Below are positions 6,938 to 14,277 of a stretch of 37,448 nt of DNA, in pieces. The stretch's first letter is position 1. Each line of letters begins with the position of its first letter. The notes below the pieces were generated by a model. That model saw nothing but the letters and a program-made list of their open reading frames with translations. It did no database searches and was not told the origin of the DNA. The stretch is from an uncultured Oscillospiraceae bacterium (GTDB taxonomy: Bacteria > Bacillota > Clostridia > Oscillospirales > Oscillospiraceae). A program made the position numbers and the translations under genes. The DNA lies in contig CALWYA010000001.1 in NCBI GenBank assembly GCA_944385645.1, positions 1 through 37,448 of the forward strand, given 5' to 3'.

Positions 6938-7384
6938 TCACCACCTCACAAATTTGCACATCACATAATAGGTCTGTCCGTCCTGGGATTTCAGCAGCAG
7001 GACCGGGTCGCCGGCCGCCAGCCGGGCGGTGTGGGTGGCCGAATCCTCGTCCGTGGTCACCCCCTCCACCGTCTCCGGCGGTCGGGTGACTTGAGCCGTG
7101 CCGGTAACTCTGGTCCCGGATATGATCACCTCACAGGTCCCGTGAAATGTGGCCTCCGGCAGACTGGCGGTCAGCGGCCAGGACAGCCCCGTCAGCTGCT
7201 CGGTCCAGCCCTCGGTCAGATACTCCGCCACATATAGCTCGTCCTGGTCCAGGTCCATGCCGTCCGCCCGGATCACCAGGCGGCCCGACCCGGCCTCCCG
7301 CACGGTCCCCAGGCAGAAGGGCCAGGTGACCGCGCTCTTGGCCCGGCCGTCCATCTCGGACAGGATGCCGGCAAATGGGTCCAT
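6938..7384 (-). CDS. Tail baseplate protein, XkdR-like (DUF2577)
   Basis: A 148-residue late protein. The pattern of an N-terminal DPFAGILSEMDGRAKS segment, a central LVIRADGMDLDQDELYVAEYL and a C-terminal GDPVLLLKSQDGQTYYVM corresponds to DUF2577 tail proteins lying between XkdQ and DUF2634. GGGAGGTGAG precedes the ATG, and the start overlaps the XkdQ stop by one base. Confidence 0.8.
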   Translation of the reverse strand: MDPFAGILSEMDGRAKSAVTWPFCLGTVREAGSGRLVIRADGMDLDQDELYVAEYLTEGWTEQLTGLSWPLTASLPEATFHGTCEVIISGTRVTGTAQVTRPPETVEGVTTDEDSATHTARLAAGDPVLLLKSQDGQTYYVMCKFVRW

Positions 7385-8367
7385 TACAGCTCACCTCCCT
7401 GTTCGCTCTCATACATCAGATTCCGCAGATTCAGGGTCAGGGTGACGGTGTGGACCCCGTCCTTCCACACATGGGTGTCGCTGTCGATCCACATCAGCCC
7501 GGACAGACCGGTGAGGGGCTGCCGGACCACCACGGTGGCCCCGGTGATCAGTTTGCAGTCCCCCATGCACTCCACCGTCACGCTCTGGGACAGCCCTCCG
7601 GCCGCCAGCATGGCCTGGGCCTCCTGCTGGGGGTCCTCCCCTTCCCGCTGGGTGATGTGTCGCTCCAGCAGGCCGTAAAGGGCCACAGCGGCCTCGTCCC
7701 GGACGGTGGTCAGCCGCGCGCCGTCCCGGTCGTAGACGCCCACGCTGTTGACCATGTCCTGGATGGACCGGGTGGTGCTGGACTGCAGCAGATTGCTGTA
7801 CGGCCGGATCACTAGGCTGCGCTCGCTCTCGCTGCGCTCCAGCACCGTCAGCCTGTCCCAGTCGAAGCGGGCCAGGTACTGCTTCCCCGTCCGCCGGCTG
7901 GCCAGGGTGTAGAGGGTGGTCACGATCCCCCACAGGGGGACGCCGGCGAATTTCCGATCCAGAGCGACCCCCGTATAGGCCAGCTCCCCCGTCTCGATGC
8001 CGTACTCCCGGCACAGCCGGGCCACCGCGCTCTCCGCCGGCTCCTGCCGCACCTGGAGGGTGCCGTCATTGCCCGCCAGGTACATCCCCCGGTCGTGGCT
8101 GGTGACCGTCACATAGGGAGTGTTGTCCGCCATCTGGGTGGCGGTCACCACCCCCTGGTAGACGCCGGCCCCGTTGTCGTCCCACAGGCTGACGATGGTA
8201 CCCTCCTCGCAGGTCACCGCCGGCAGATAGGGGTCGGCCTCATTGGCCGCCAGCCGGAAGGACAGGGTGCGGGCCGCCTGCCGCTTGTCCCCCTTCCAGG
8301 TGACGCCGCTGACCAAGCCCCAGGCGTTCTCCACGGTCTGGCTCCCGTGGGTGAGTTTCAGGATCAT
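7384..8367 (-). CDS. Tail hub protein, XkdQ-like
   Basis: A 327-residue protein of the XkdQ/gp44-like hub family. Characteristic parts are the N-terminal swap-domain start (SGVTWKGDKRQAARTLSFRL), the VSLWDDNGAGVYQGVVTA strand, the region around DMVNSVGVYD and the final GLMWIDSDTHVWKDGVH segment. Such proteins form the hub that caps the tail tube inside the baseplate. It lies directly downstream of the LysM protein, as in PBSX. Confidence 0.85.
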   Translation of the reverse strand: MILKLTHGSQTVENAWGLVSGVTWKGDKRQAARTLSFRLAANEADPYLPAVTCEEGTIVSLWDDNGAGVYQGVVTATQMADNTPYVTVTSHDRGMYLAGNDGTLQVRQEPAESAVARLCREYGIETGELAYTGVALDRKFAGVPLWGIVTTLYTLASRRTGKQYLARFDWDRLTVLERSESERSLVIRPYSNLLQSSTTRSIQDMVNSVGVYDRDGARLTTVRDEAAVALYGLLERHITQREGEDPQQEAQAMLAAGGLSQSVTVECMGDCKLITGATVVVRQPLTGLSGLMWIDSDTHVWKDGVHTVTLTLNLRNLMYESEQGGEL

Positions 8368-8376
8368 CGATACACC

Positions 8377-9021
8377 TCACAGTCCCATCTGGTCCTTGGG
8401 CGGGATGGTGAGCACCTGCCCGGGCCAAATCAGATGGGGGTTGGAGATCCCGTTGTACCGGGCCAGGGCGTTATAGCAGGCCGCCGAGCCGTCGCCGTAG
8501 TAGCGCCGGCAGATCACCGACAGGCAGTCCCCCTCCACCACGGTATAGCTCTGGTACTGCTGCTCCACCTCCATCTCCGCCCGGCCGGCGGTGGCCGCGG
8601 CGGAGGCTTGGGAGGTCACCGCTTCCAGGGCCGGCGACTCGGCCAGGTACAAAGTGGCGTACACATCCCCGGAGCCGTCCCGCTCCTCATAGGTCAGCTC
8701 CTCCAGCACCACCCGGGCGTTGATCACCCCGGGCACCACATACCGCACGATCTTCTTGGCCCGTATCCACCGGTCGAATATCTCGATGTAGTGGTAGGGG
8801 TCCAGCACCGCGCCGGAATTGCAGAAGGGATAGTTGTGGGCCGGCAACAAGAAGGACAGGGAGCCCCGCCGGGCGGCCGGGTCGCCGGGCAGATAGAGGG
8901 TGCCGGTCCCGTTGACGGTCAACTCCCGGGGACTGCTGCCGGTACCCCAGCCGAAGGGGACGGGGGAGACGGGCAGCTGCAGCTCCTCCCCGTCGGCCAA
9001 GAAGGAAAAGGTCAGAGTCAT
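8377..9021 (-). CDS. LysM-domain tail protein, XkdP-like
   Basis: A 214-residue protein with an N-terminal phage domain (about 1-150, including LPVSPVPFGWGTG and PYHYIEIFDRWI) and a C-terminal LysM repeat (about 156-207: SYTVVEGDCLSVICRRYYGDG, then NPHLIWPGQVLTIP). The LysM part is expected to bind peptidoglycan, or to link the tape measure end to the hub. The ATG overlaps the tape measure stop (ATGA). Confidence 0.85.
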   Translation of the reverse strand: MTLTFSFLADGEELQLPVSPVPFGWGTGSSPRELTVNGTGTLYLPGDPAARRGSLSFLLPAHNYPFCNSGAVLDPYHYIEIFDRWIRAKKIVRYVVPGVINARVVLEELTYEERDGSGDVYATLYLAESPALEAVTSQASAAATAGRAEMEVEQQYQSYTVVEGDCLSVICRRYYGDGSAACYNALARYNGISNPHLIWPGQVLTIPPKDQMGL

Positions 9022-11021
9022 CCGTACACCCCCGCCGTCCGGGCCTGCACCAGGCGCTCATAGAGGGCCTGGGCCACCTTCTCGATGTCCGACTCCTCCC
9101 GGATCACCGCCCCGTTCATATTGATGACGATCCCGCCGCCGGCGCCGCCGCCCCGGTCATAGGACCGGGCCTGGGAGGCCGTCAGCACCCGCTCCCCCTC
9201 GTGGAGGATCGCAGGGTAATTGTCATAGGGCACCCGGTCCAGGCCGGTGGCGTAGCCGGGCACATCCAGCCCGGAATAGGCCATCATGATGGGGCTGTAG
9301 TTGGCGGAAGTGGGGTCTGTAAAGTCCCCGCTGTCCTCGCCCGCCCCTCCGCTCATGCCGGCCGCCCGGCCCTTGGAGAACTCCTGTCCCAGGGTGTATC
9401 CGGCATCCCAGTAGGCGTCGCTGAGGGCCGTGTCCTCCCGGACGCCCTCGATCAGGGCCAGCTCCTGGGCCAGCACTTCATCCTTGCCCTCGTTGGCGTT
9501 GTACTCATTCATGCCGTTGATCTTGGCCTGCATGATGATCCGGCCCATCTCGGCGGCGTCCCCCTCCGCCTGGGCGGTCTGGTAGTCCTCTGAGCTCATG
9601 GCCTCGTTCACCGCGTCCCGGATGTACTGCTCCTTGGCGTTCTCCAGCTCCGCCTTCCAGGCCCCGATGGCCTCATAGGCCTCGCCCAGCTGGTCGCTCT
9701 CCAGCCAGTCCATCTGGGCCTGCAGGCCAGCCTTCCTGGCCTCGTTGTAGCCCTCGCCCATCCGGGCGTTCAGGTTGGCCTCGGCGTCTCCCAGGTTGTC
9801 CACCATGGCGTCATAGGTGGTAGCCAGCTTCTCGCTCAGACCGCCGAATTCCGCCTGGATATAGTCCAGGATGGCCTGGGCAGCCTCCACGCCGCCGATG
9901 TCTCCGTCGGTCACCATCCCGGCGATCTGGCTCTTGTCCGCCCCGGTGCTCCGGGACAGGGCGTCGTATACATCAAGGCCCCGTTCGGAGAAGTAATTCA
10001 GGTACTCCTGGGTCACCTTATCGGTGGTGCGCATCCGGCTCAGGCCGGCGATAAACATAGACACACCGCTGCTGTCCAGGTTAAGGCCCGCCGTGGCGTC
10101 GCTGAGGGTCTGGAGGACCCCCAGGGTCTCGTCGGCGCTGTAGGAGTTCAGCAGGCTTTTGGAGTACCCGGTGATCTCGTCATAGGTGTAATTGGTGTTG
10201 ACCGCCATGGCCCGCACCTGGTCCAGATAGCTCTGGGCCGCCTCAGCAGAGCCGAACCGCTGGGCAAAGGCGATCTGGTCCTGCTCCCGCTGGCCGGCCG
10301 TGGCGGAGCCGGAGGACCGGATGGAATCCATCTCCTCCAGCTGCCCCTCCACCGCCTCCTGGACATAGCTTGTAAAGGCATCGTCCCGGGACTGTTCTGT
10401 CTGAAGCCAGCCGCTGGCGCCGCCGACCAGACCACCGACCGCGGCCCCCGCGGCGGTGCCAAGACCGGGCCCCAGGATCATGGTGCCGATGGCCGCGCCG
10501 CTGGCCGCCGACTGGAGCGCGGAGCCGGCAATGGTGCCGCCGGCGTCCCCAAGGAGCGACCCGGCATAGAAAGTTCCAGCAGATAGGGCGAGGCTGCCGA
10601 CCATGTCGCCGATCCCGCTGGTGGCGACGGCGCCGACCATGGCGTTCACGCCGGAGCGCACCCCTTCACCGGCATCCCGTCCGGCCGCCCCGGTCCTCGA
10701 CAGCTGCCGCTCCGCGTCCCGGGCTGTTCGGGTCAACAGATTAAGATTGCGCTGTGCCGTGTCATACTTGGACTGAGCCAGTTCCAGGTTCATCCTGGAG
10801 GCCTCGTCTCCGGTCTCGTTGAACTGCTTCTGAGCCTCGCTCAATTCCTTCCGCAGATCTTTCAGAGACGCGGCCAGGGGGCCTTTCTGCCGGCTCAGGG
10901 CCTCCAGGGTCTGGTTCATCTCATCCGCGTCTTTGCTGAAGCTCTTTGTCACGGAAGACATTTTACGGACCGCCTCTGAATATCGGTCCTCGGCTCGGAT
11001 CACAAGGGAAGCGTCCGGCAT
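9018..11021 (-). CDS. Tape measure protein
   Basis: A 667-residue tail length determinant. The start (MPDASLVIRAEDRYSEAVRK) is followed by a long coiled coil (about 25-115), a Gly/Ala-rich hydrophobic block (about 130-215, typical of membrane-active tape measure segments) and further helical repeats. The C-terminal PAILHEGERVLTASQAR motif is shared by many tape measure proteins. The ATG at 11021 has GGAGGTGGAG just upstream; the frame stays open further but through antisense sequence. A short tape measure like this implies a short tail. The plus-strand moron unit starts immediately upstream, its -35 box touching this gene's ribosome binding site. Confidence 0.9.
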   Translation of the reverse strand: MPDASLVIRAEDRYSEAVRKMSSVTKSFSKDADEMNQTLEALSRQKGPLAASLKDLRKELSEAQKQFNETGDEASRMNLELAQSKYDTAQRNLNLLTRTARDAERQLSRTGAAGRDAGEGVRSGVNAMVGAVATSGIGDMVGSLALSAGTFYAGSLLGDAGGTIAGSALQSAASGAAIGTMILGPGLGTAAGAAVGGLVGGASGWLQTEQSRDDAFTSYVQEAVEGQLEEMDSIRSSGSATAGQREQDQIAFAQRFGSAEAAQSYLDQVRAMAVNTNYTYDEITGYSKSLLNSYSADETLGVLQTLSDATAGLNLDSSGVSMFIAGLSRMRTTDKVTQEYLNYFSERGLDVYDALSRSTGADKSQIAGMVTDGDIGGVEAAQAILDYIQAEFGGLSEKLATTYDAMVDNLGDAEANLNARMGEGYNEARKAGLQAQMDWLESDQLGEAYEAIGAWKAELENAKEQYIRDAVNEAMSSEDYQTAQAEGDAAEMGRIIMQAKINGMNEYNANEGKDEVLAQELALIEGVREDTALSDAYWDAGYTLGQEFSKGRAAGMSGGAGEDSGDFTDPTSANYSPIMMAYSGLDVPGYATGLDRVPYDNYPAILHEGERVLTASQARSYDRGGGAGGGIVINMNGAVIREESDIEKVAQALYERLVQARTAGVYG

Positions 11022-11035
11022 TTCTCCACCTCCTT

Positions 11036-11064
11036 GTTGACAGGGAAACCGGAAATTGATAAAA
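11036..11064 (+). promoter_or_regulatory. Sigma70-type promoter of the plus-strand moron
   Basis: TTGACA, a 17-base spacer and TAAAAT are close to consensus. The promoter faces against the leftward late operon and is followed by a short reading frame and then an intrinsic terminator, so it is probably active in the lysogen. Confidence 0.75.
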
Positions 11065-11090
11065 TGAGCACAGAAAGGTCGGTGAGTTCC

Positions 11091-11270
11091 ATGCTGGCTT
11101 TCGTTGGAGTTGTTTCCTTTATACTGGCAATCGTCTTTCTCGTCCGCTGGGGACGCCGCTGGGCCTTCCAATACCTGGACGGGATCAGCGTCAAAGCGGA
11201 CTCTGACTTTTGCGGCGGGATGCTCTGCGCCGCCGTCTGCATGTTCTGTTTGATCTGCTCTGTTCTGTAA
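11091..11270 (+). CDS. Small two-TM membrane protein (moron)
   Basis: A 59-residue protein on the plus strand between the tail chaperone and tape measure genes, opposite to all neighbours. Hydrophobic segments lie at about 2-18 (AFVGVVSFILAIVFLV) and 42-59 (Cys-rich: C41, C46, C50, C53, C56), separated by a charged loop beginning RWGRRW. GGTGAG precedes the ATG; an ATG at 11064 falls in the -10 box and cannot be used. With its own promoter and terminator it fits a lysogenic-conversion moron. Superinfection exclusion or membrane toxicity are possible roles, but I recognise no family. Confidence 0.65.
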   Translation: MLAFVGVVSFILAIVFLVRWGRRWAFQYLDGISVKADSDFCGGMLCAAVCMFCLICSVL

Positions 11271-11272
11271 TT

Positions 11273-11304
11273 GCCGCCGCCCCCTTCCCGGGGGCGGCCT
11301 TTTA
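11273..11304 (+). terminator. Intrinsic terminator of the moron
   Basis: GCCGCCCCC and GGGGGCGGC form a perfect stem with a short loop, followed by TTTTATTT. It starts three bases after the moron stop and ends against the stop of the frameshifted chaperone, so the moron fills the intergenic space exactly. Confidence 0.8.
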
Positions 11305-11487
11305 TTTCCTTCTCCAGAGGCGGGCGCGCTCCGCCGCCTCCTCGCTCTCCTGGAGGGCCAGCGCCCAGACCAGGTCCCGGCCGCCGCGGCTCATGGCCCA
11401 ATACTGCTCCGGTGTCCAGTGGTGGACCTGGAACAGATAGGAGACCAGGGCCAGCTCCGGGTCGCTGCCCTCCCTCAGCCGTTTTTT
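11302..11487 (-). CDS. Tail assembly chaperone, -1 frame extension (T part)
   Basis: The minus-strand -1 frame continues for 59 residues after the slippery site at 11481-11487 (starting RLREGSDPEL, ending ERARLWRRK) to a TAA at 11302. It has no usable start of its own: the first ATG is half-way through and lacks a ribosome binding site. It carries HHWTPEQYWAMSRGG, typical of the second part of tail chaperones. Expression is expected only as a fusion with the upstream frame, giving about 192 residues. As in lambda G/GT, the short and long forms would coat the tape measure during tail assembly. Confidence 0.8.
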   Translation of the reverse strand, partial: KKRLREGSDPELALVSYLFQVHHWTPEQYWAMSRGGRDLVWALALQESEEAAERARLWRRK

Positions 11488-11879
11488 ACCTCTTCAATGG
11501 TCCGCCGGCGATAGCCGCACAGCTTCTCCACCTCCCGGCTGAGGTCCGCGATCTCCCCGGGCAGCAGCAGGCATTTCACTGCCTCCGCCGGGGTGGCCGC
11601 CCCGAACTTCTCCATCAGGGCCGGGTCCCGCAGGTTGGGGTCGGCACAGCCGGCCAGCAGGATGTGGATCTCCACATCCTTGTCCAGCTCCTGCAGCTCC
11701 TGGACCCGGCCGTAGGGCAGGGCCCGGAGGGTGAAAACCGCCGGCTCCTCCTCGCTCCCCAGCCGGGGGAGGCGGAATTTCTTCTCCGGCAGGGACCTCT
11801 GCACATTGGGCGTCTCCGGGCGGAGCAGGCGTTCCAGCAGGCTCGGCGTCCGCCTCTCCGGTTTCTCCAGCTTTTCCAC
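11475..11879 (-). CDS. Tail assembly chaperone, zero frame (XkdN-like G part)
   Basis: A 134-residue protein of the XkdN/Phage_TAC type, between tail tube and tape measure. It starts at a GTG (11879) with AGGAGG seven bases upstream. Family features are the EEEPAVFTLRALPYGRVQEL stretch and the VKCLLLPGEIADLSREVEKLCGY region. Just before its TGA is a classic heptamer A AAA AAC (codons GTA AAA AAC), where ribosomes can slip by -1 into the downstream frame. Confidence 0.85.
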   Translation of the reverse strand: MEKLEKPERRTPSLLERLLRPETPNVQRSLPEKKFRLPRLGSEEEPAVFTLRALPYGRVQELQELDKDVEIHILLAGCADPNLRDPALMEKFGAATPAEAVKCLLLPGEIADLSREVEKLCGYRRRTIEEVKNG

Positions 11880-11922
11880 GGTGTTTCCTCCTTCCGGCGG
11901 CAAAAAAGCCGCCCTGTCTCCC

Positions 11923-11950
11923 TTGACAAAGCGGCCTGGTCTGATATAAT
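11923..11950 (+). promoter_or_regulatory. Promoter of a plus-strand antisense RNA
   Basis: TTGACA, a 16-base spacer and a perfect TATAAT, pointing rightward against the late operon. No reading frame with a ribosome binding site follows before the terminator at 12013-12050, so it should drive a small RNA. Confidence 0.75.
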
Positions 11951-11956
11951 GATGAC

Positions 11957-12050
11957 AGAGGGACGACTGCGACAAGCGGTCAGCCCAACGGGTTCACAAG
12001 TTTACCAAAATGGAAACCGTCACCTGCCGGGGTGGCGGTTTCTGCCTTTT
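11957..12050 (+). ncRNA. Small RNA convergent with the 27-residue peptide gene
   Basis: About 94 nt, delimited by the promoter at 11923-11950 and an intrinsic terminator (GAAACCGTCACC, six-base loop, GGTGGCGGTTTC with one wobble, then GCCTTTT). Its 3' hairpin is antisense to the last codons and stop of the peptide gene on the minus strand (12020-12103). This convergent, 3'-overlapping layout is that of type I antitoxin RNAs such as RatA or the Clostridioides difficile RCd RNAs. Function is inferred. Confidence 0.6.
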
Positions 12051-12103
12051 ATCCGTATCGTCACTGTATATCCGAGGATATGTAGTGTGATCGTGATAGG
12101 CAT
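12020..12103 (-). CDS. 27-residue peptide with its own promoter, candidate type I toxin
   Basis: A peptide starting MPITITLHILGYTV and ending RNRHPGR: a hydrophobic/Thr-rich N-terminal part and a basic C-terminus. AGGGGGTGA precedes the ATG. That SD sequence lies in the 3' arm of a hairpin (12110-12128: CACTCCCC, GAAA-type loop, GGGGGTG), which should restrain translation. The gene has its own promoter at 12185-12213 and a convergent antisense RNA at its 3' end. These traits suggest a regulated toxic peptide. A conserved phage peptide with a structural role is the alternative. I do not know a named family. Confidence 0.6.
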   Translation of the reverse strand: MPITITLHILGYTVTIRIKGRNRHPGR

Positions 12104-12184
12104 ATGCCTCACCCCCTTTCGGGGAGTGTGGCTGACCGCCTGCCTCTTGTGCAGCGTCCCTCCGGCCCCTTCCGGGGCAAGGTC

Positions 12185-12213
12185 ATTCTATCAGAGGGGA
12201 CGCTTTCTGTCAA
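12185..12213 (-). promoter_or_regulatory. Promoter of the 27-residue peptide gene
   Basis: On the minus strand TTGACA, a 17-base spacer and TAGAAT. The resulting message would have a leader of about 75 nt with two hairpins (GCCCC GGAA GGGGC, and the SD hairpin). Such a promoter inside a late phage operon means expression in the lysogen, separate from the lytic transcript. Confidence 0.75.
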
Positions 12214-12242
12214 TGAGGCCCAATGGGATGGGCCTCTTCCCG

Positions 12243-12266
12243 CCGCCCGGCTGGGCGGCTTTTTTA
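12243..12266 (+). terminator. Hairpin with T-run after the tail tube gene
   Basis: GCCGCCC, GGCT loop, GGGCGGC then TTTTTT on the plus strand. It sits at the stop of the minus-strand tail tube gene, so it could end plus-strand read-through. On the minus strand the same stem, with a second perfect stem at 12214-12236 (GAGGCCCA and its complement), may slow late transcription before the peptide promoter. Confidence 0.6.
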
Positions 12267-12695
12267 TGCCGTCTCCTGGAACTTGTGGCTGGTGAAGGTG
12301 AAGGGCACCTCGTCCTTCTGGATGGTCTTGCGCTCCCAGTTGACCAGGGGCACCTCATCCAGAGAGACATTGTACAGGGCCACTCGCTCGGCGCCATAGG
12401 CGTCCGGGTCGTCCAGCTTGGAGATGAAGGTGCCCCGCACATCCTCCCCGGCCAGCACCGCGTCGGCGTAGGCCTGGAACCGGCTGTATACCTTGTACAC
12501 CCGGAAGGAGCCGGTCCCCCGGCTGCCCATGACCTTGGTGTCCTCCACCATCTGCCGGGCAAGGCTCACGGGCTCCTTGGTCTGGGTGTACTTGGCGGTG
12601 AACTTGTCGCACTCGGCGATCAGCTCCCCATCCCACCACAGCTCCCCGAAGGTGCCGGACATCACTCGCTTGGCGCTGTCGATCGTTCCACTCAT
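12264..12695 (-). CDS. Tail tube protein, XkdM-like
   Basis: A 143-residue inner tail tube subunit of contractile tails. Family signs are the start MSGTIDSAKRVMSGTFGELW, the EVTCDKFTAK-type strand (here AECDKFTAKYTQTKEPV), GTGSFRVYKVYSR and a C-terminal FTFTSHKFQETA. It overlaps the sheath stop (ATGA). Sheath followed by tube is the invariant order in PBSX-like phages. Confidence 0.9.
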   Translation of the reverse strand: MSGTIDSAKRVMSGTFGELWWDGELIAECDKFTAKYTQTKEPVSLARQMVEDTKVMGSRGTGSFRVYKVYSRFQAYADAVLAGEDVRGTFISKLDDPDAYGAERVALYNVSLDEVPLVNWERKTIQKDEVPFTFTSHKFQETA

Positions 12696-13795
12696 GCCTC
12701 AGTCCCTCCTGTTACCGTGTTGGAGCCCATGTAGAACTCCAGGTCAAAGTCCTCCATACCGTCCAGGATGGTCCCGCCCAGTTTGATCCAGATGTAGGAG
12801 CCGGTGTCCGCCTGCAGGATCTCCTGATCGGACATCTGGGTGACATCCACCCCCTGCTCCTTCAGCCAGGAGCGCTGCTTCTCCAGGTTCAGCTCGGCGT
12901 AGCCGCTGCCGGCCTGGATCACGCCCTCGTTCTCCAGCTGGAGCAGGAAGTCCTGGAAGGCGGTCAGGATGACCAGCTTGTTGTCGTAGCTGTTGCCCTG
13001 GCCCGTATACTGGTCCTCCAGCAGAAGCTTGGCCTCCCGGCGGATCAGGTCCACCGCCGCTACGATCTTGATCTTCTTCAGACTCTCGCTCTGGTCCGTG
13101 GGGACGGTCACCAGGCTGTTCACCGCCCTTCCCAGCTTGGCCTTTCGGCCATCGTACACCAGAATCAGTTTGCCCGCAGCCACCGCCCCGTCCGGGTCAG
13201 CCACCTCGGTCACGCCGGTGACCTCCTCCAGCACCGCCGAGGTGGCTGAGTTGGTCAGCGGGGTCCCCGCCAGCAGGCCGGCGATCCGGCTGCAGTACTG
13301 GGCGCCGGTATAGGAGGTCCCTCCCGCCTGGATGCCGGAGGCGGAAAAGTTGATCACCGCCATGTTGTCCGCCGCGTGGTCGGGCAGAACCAGCTTGCCC
13401 ACGGAGTACTTGGCCCGGATGCCGTCCAGCCATTCCACCAGGGCCTCCATCTCCTCCGTATCCACATCGTCGGGGGCGGCCAGATAGTCAAAATCGCTGC
13501 TGGCCAGGGCGGCCGCCCCCGTGGTCACCAGGTCGTCGCTGGTGCCGATCACGCTCAGCAGCACCCGCTGGGGCCGGTTGATGCCCCCGATCAGGGCCCG
13601 CTCCACCTGCGCCGCCGTGGCCACGGCCAGTTTGCTGGGGATGTCCGCCTTCTCGCCCACCACATACAGCCCGGAGGTCTCGGAGGCGTCCCGGACGATC
13701 ATGGCCACCACTCCGTCCTTCAGGCGGGCGGCCACCGTCTGGGCCGCCTTCTTGACCGTGACGGTCAGGGTGGGCATGCCCAATGTCGTTGCCAT
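12692..13795 (-). CDS. Tail sheath protein, XkdK-like
   Basis: A 367-residue contractile sheath subunit, showing the phage to be a myovirus. It has the N-terminal handshake strand (MPTLTVTVKKAAQT), the RALIGGINRPQRVLL segment, the core domain with SASGIQAGGTSYTGAQYCSRIAGLLAGTP-type sequence, and the C-terminal GSYIWIKLGGTILDGMEDFD strand that links neighbouring subunits. AGGAGGAGAGG precedes the ATG. Confidence 0.92.
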   Translation of the reverse strand: MATTLGMPTLTVTVKKAAQTVAARLKDGVVAMIVRDASETSGLYVVGEKADIPSKLAVATAAQVERALIGGINRPQRVLLSVIGTSDDLVTTGAAALASSDFDYLAAPDDVDTEEMEALVEWLDGIRAKYSVGKLVLPDHAADNMAVINFSASGIQAGGTSYTGAQYCSRIAGLLAGTPLTNSATSAVLEEVTGVTEVADPDGAVAAGKLILVYDGRKAKLGRAVNSLVTVPTDQSESLKKIKIVAAVDLIRREAKLLLEDQYTGQGNSYDNKLVILTAFQDFLLQLENEGVIQAGSGYAELNLEKQRSWLKEQGVDVTQMSDQEILQADTGSYIWIKLGGTILDGMEDFDLEFYMGSNTVTGGTEA

Positions 13796-13811
13796 ATTCC
13801 TCTCCTCCTAA

Positions 13812-14276
13812 TCACTCGATTTTTGAGTGGTTGACCTCCACTGTGAGGTCGATGTGCTCCGCCGGCGCATAGTCCGGCTCGTTCAGCTCCCGGTCGTCCT
13901 GCCAGGACAGGGGGATCGTCAGCTCGGCAAAGTCCCAGCTTACAGTCCCGGAAACCGTCCCCACATCCAGATACCGGTCCCCCGCTTGGATGGCGCCGAC
14001 GGAAAACAGCTCCATGGCGCTGGACAGCCGACCGGCCAGAGCCTCCGCCTGGCTTTCGTGGTAGTCGTCCACCGCCTCGAAGATGCTCACCGTCACCTGA
14101 GCGGTGCGGTCCACTGTCCGGGCGGTGGCGCCCTCCATGGTCTGTTTGCCGGCGGTCACCAGATAGGACGGCCGGTCAAAGTTCTTCCGTGCCGGATCCC
14201 GGTAGGCTTTCAGGGTGGGGAACCGTTCCTTCATCAGTTCCTCCACGCTGTCCAGGATCTCGCTCAGTTTCAGCAT
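13812..14276 (-). CDS. Tail terminator-like protein
   Basis: A 154-residue protein between the gp10-like gene and the sheath, where the tail terminator is encoded. The N-terminal helix (LSEILDSVEELMKERFP), the ERTAQVTVSIF-like central strands and the WDFAELTIPLSWQDD segment resemble tail terminator proteins of Clostridia myoviruses (DUF6838-like, from memory). It would cap the finished tail and join it to the head. Confidence 0.7.
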   Translation of the reverse strand: MLKLSEILDSVEELMKERFPTLKAYRDPARKNFDRPSYLVTAGKQTMEGATARTVDRTAQVTVSIFEAVDDYHESQAEALAGRLSSAMELFSVGAIQAGDRYLDVGTVSGTVSWDFAELTIPLSWQDDRELNEPDYAPAEHIDLTVEVNHSKIE

Positions 14277-14277
14277 G

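Noticed and set aside
11022..11171. N-terminal extension of the tape measure protein
   Set aside because: It lies antisense to the moron gene, and GGAGGTGGAG sits directly before the ATG at 11021.
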